NCBI RefSeq assembly: GCF_016728505.1 | Contig: NZ_CP068159.1 | Location: 1,860,001 to 1,924,000 of the forward strand | DNA: 64,000 nt | Direction of reading: 5' to 3' | Source: Corynebacterium riegelii | GTDB taxonomy: Bacteria; Actinomycetota; Actinomycetes; Mycobacteriales; Mycobacteriaceae | In this document: piece by piece, positions 63,397-64,000 of the stretch | Position numbering within the stretch: the first letter of the stretch is position 1 | Layout: the number at the start of each line of letters is the position of its first letter | The notes under the pieces: generated by a model | The model's database searches: none | What the model saw: the letters and a program-made list of their open reading frames with translations, nothing else | What the model was told of the DNA's origin: nothing | Made by a program: the position numbers and the translations under genes

Positions 63397-64000
63397 AACG
63401 CACCGCCTTCCTGAAACGCTGCGGCTTGCTCAGGCGTGACGGGGGACAAGATGGCGCGCTCCACGCGGCGATCATCCATCACCGTCACGCGAGCCAGCCA
63501 GAAGCCGTCCGTGACGGTCTCCAGCTCCTCCTGAAAGCTCGTCGCCGTAAACTGCGGCAGCACAACCTTGTCGCCCACCTGCGGAATCCGACCAAGCGCC
63601 GACATGATCAGGCCACCAAGCGTTTCATAAGGCCCGTCCGGGGCGGCGTAGCCGGTTTTCTGCGTGAGCTCGTCAAGACGCACAAGGCCCGCAACCTCCC
63701 AGGAGGTGCCGAAGCGTTGGAAGTCGCGCTCGGATTCTGCGTCGTCGTACTCGTCGTACACCTCGCCGAGGATTTCCTCAACCACGTCCTCAATGGTCAC
63801 AAGGCCTTGAGTACCGCCGTACTCATCGGCCACCAGCACAACCTGGGAGCCGGCGGAGCGCACGCGGTTGAGCACTGCATCTCCATCGAGTGTGCCCGGC
63901 ACGAACGGCACTGGGCGTGCCATGGAGGCAAGCTTGGTGGTACTGCGCGCCTCACGCGGGACGTTGAACGCGTCCTTGATGTGGACCACGCCAATCGTGT
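63393..64000 (-). CDS. Hemolysin-type CNNM/CorC protein, 5' end outside window
   Basis: Only the C-terminal part is inside the window; the frame continues through position 64000. Visible are part of a CBS domain (GVVHIKDAF; VVLVADEYGGTQGLVTIEDV near the middle) and a complete CorC_HlyC domain (LVRLDELTQKTGYAAPDG, LGRIPQVGDKVVLPQFTATS). The partner without the CorC domain follows with a four-base overlap, so the two are translated together. Confidence 0.92.
   Translation of the reverse strand, partial: TIGVVHIKDAFNVPREARSTTKLASMARPVPFVPGTLDGDAVLNRVRSAGSQVVLVADEYGGTQGLVTIEDVVEEILGEVYDEYDDAESERDFQRFGTSWEVAGLVRLDELTQKTGYAAPDGPYETLGGLIMSALGRIPQVGDKVVLPQFTATSFQEELETVTDGFWLARVTVMDDRRVERAILSPVTPEQAAAFQEGGAL

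Overview
This window is chromosomal DNA from a Corynebacterium, or a very close relative in the Mycobacteriales. The evidence is the gene content and order: uvrA, infC-rpmI-rplT, pheST, argCJBDFRGH, tyrS, an rRNA operon, then TPR protein, HAD, tlyA, nadK, recN, steA, steB, NUDIX, xerD, parA-like, scpAB, rluB, cmk, der, and finally secA2, odhI, ftsR, DUF151, merR and a CorC-type pair. As I remember the maps, this follows the C. glutamicum and M. tuberculosis chromosomes. OdhI with its Thr-Thr phosphosite, SteA/SteB and the FtsR-type MerR regulator are corynebacterial hallmarks. I cannot name the species.

Layout. 1-9.8 kb holds uvrA, a convergent DUF2339 membrane protein whose end overlaps uvrA, the infC-rpmI-rplT operon behind a structured leader RNA, a DUF559 protein, a SpoU-type rRNA methyltransferase, and a methyltransferase-cupin pair behind a DtxR-like box. 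10-22.3 kb holds pheST and the complete arginine pathway from argC to argH, with the repressor argR between argF and argG. 22.3-27.2 kb holds an unusual envelope operon (anchored binding-protein-like protein, binding protein-vWA lipoprotein, XpaC-like membrane protein), then a Trm112-like protein and tyrS.

27.2-33.0 kb is a complete 16S-23S-5S rRNA operon with promoter, a leader box, a tRNA-free spacer and a terminator. 33.0-34.7 kb is a non-coding junction with small repeats and an apparently intact IS3-family element, the only clear mobile DNA. 34.8-50.8 kb is a dense same-strand run of housekeeping and cell-division genes, many overlapping by 1-4 bases: RNA-linked TPR protein, HAD phosphatase, a 45-residue protein, TlyA, NAD kinase, RecN, SteA/SteB, NUDIX, XerD, a secreted anchored protein, ParA-like, ScpA/B, RluB, Cmk and Der. 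50.8-64 kb holds a methyltransferase, two LpqC-like esterases, tRNA-Pro, a YchJ-like protein, an alpha/beta hydrolase-OsmC fusion, SecA2, OdhI, FtsR, DUF151, a second MerR protein, a vWA protein, a presumed 3-methyladenine DNA glycosylase, and two CorC/HlyC proteins, the last cut by the window edge.

The most interesting signals are the infC leader (nested helices, a clear intrinsic terminator and an AUC start codon); the DtxR-like box and long hairpin before the methyltransferase-cupin pair; the binding protein/vWA/XpaC operon; the absence of pyrG from its usual place between steB and the NUDIX gene; and a recurring promoter layout with a -10 hexamer 6-8 bases before the start codon, which predicts many leaderless mRNAs. 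No phage, CRISPR array, toxin-antitoxin pair or biosynthetic island was seen.
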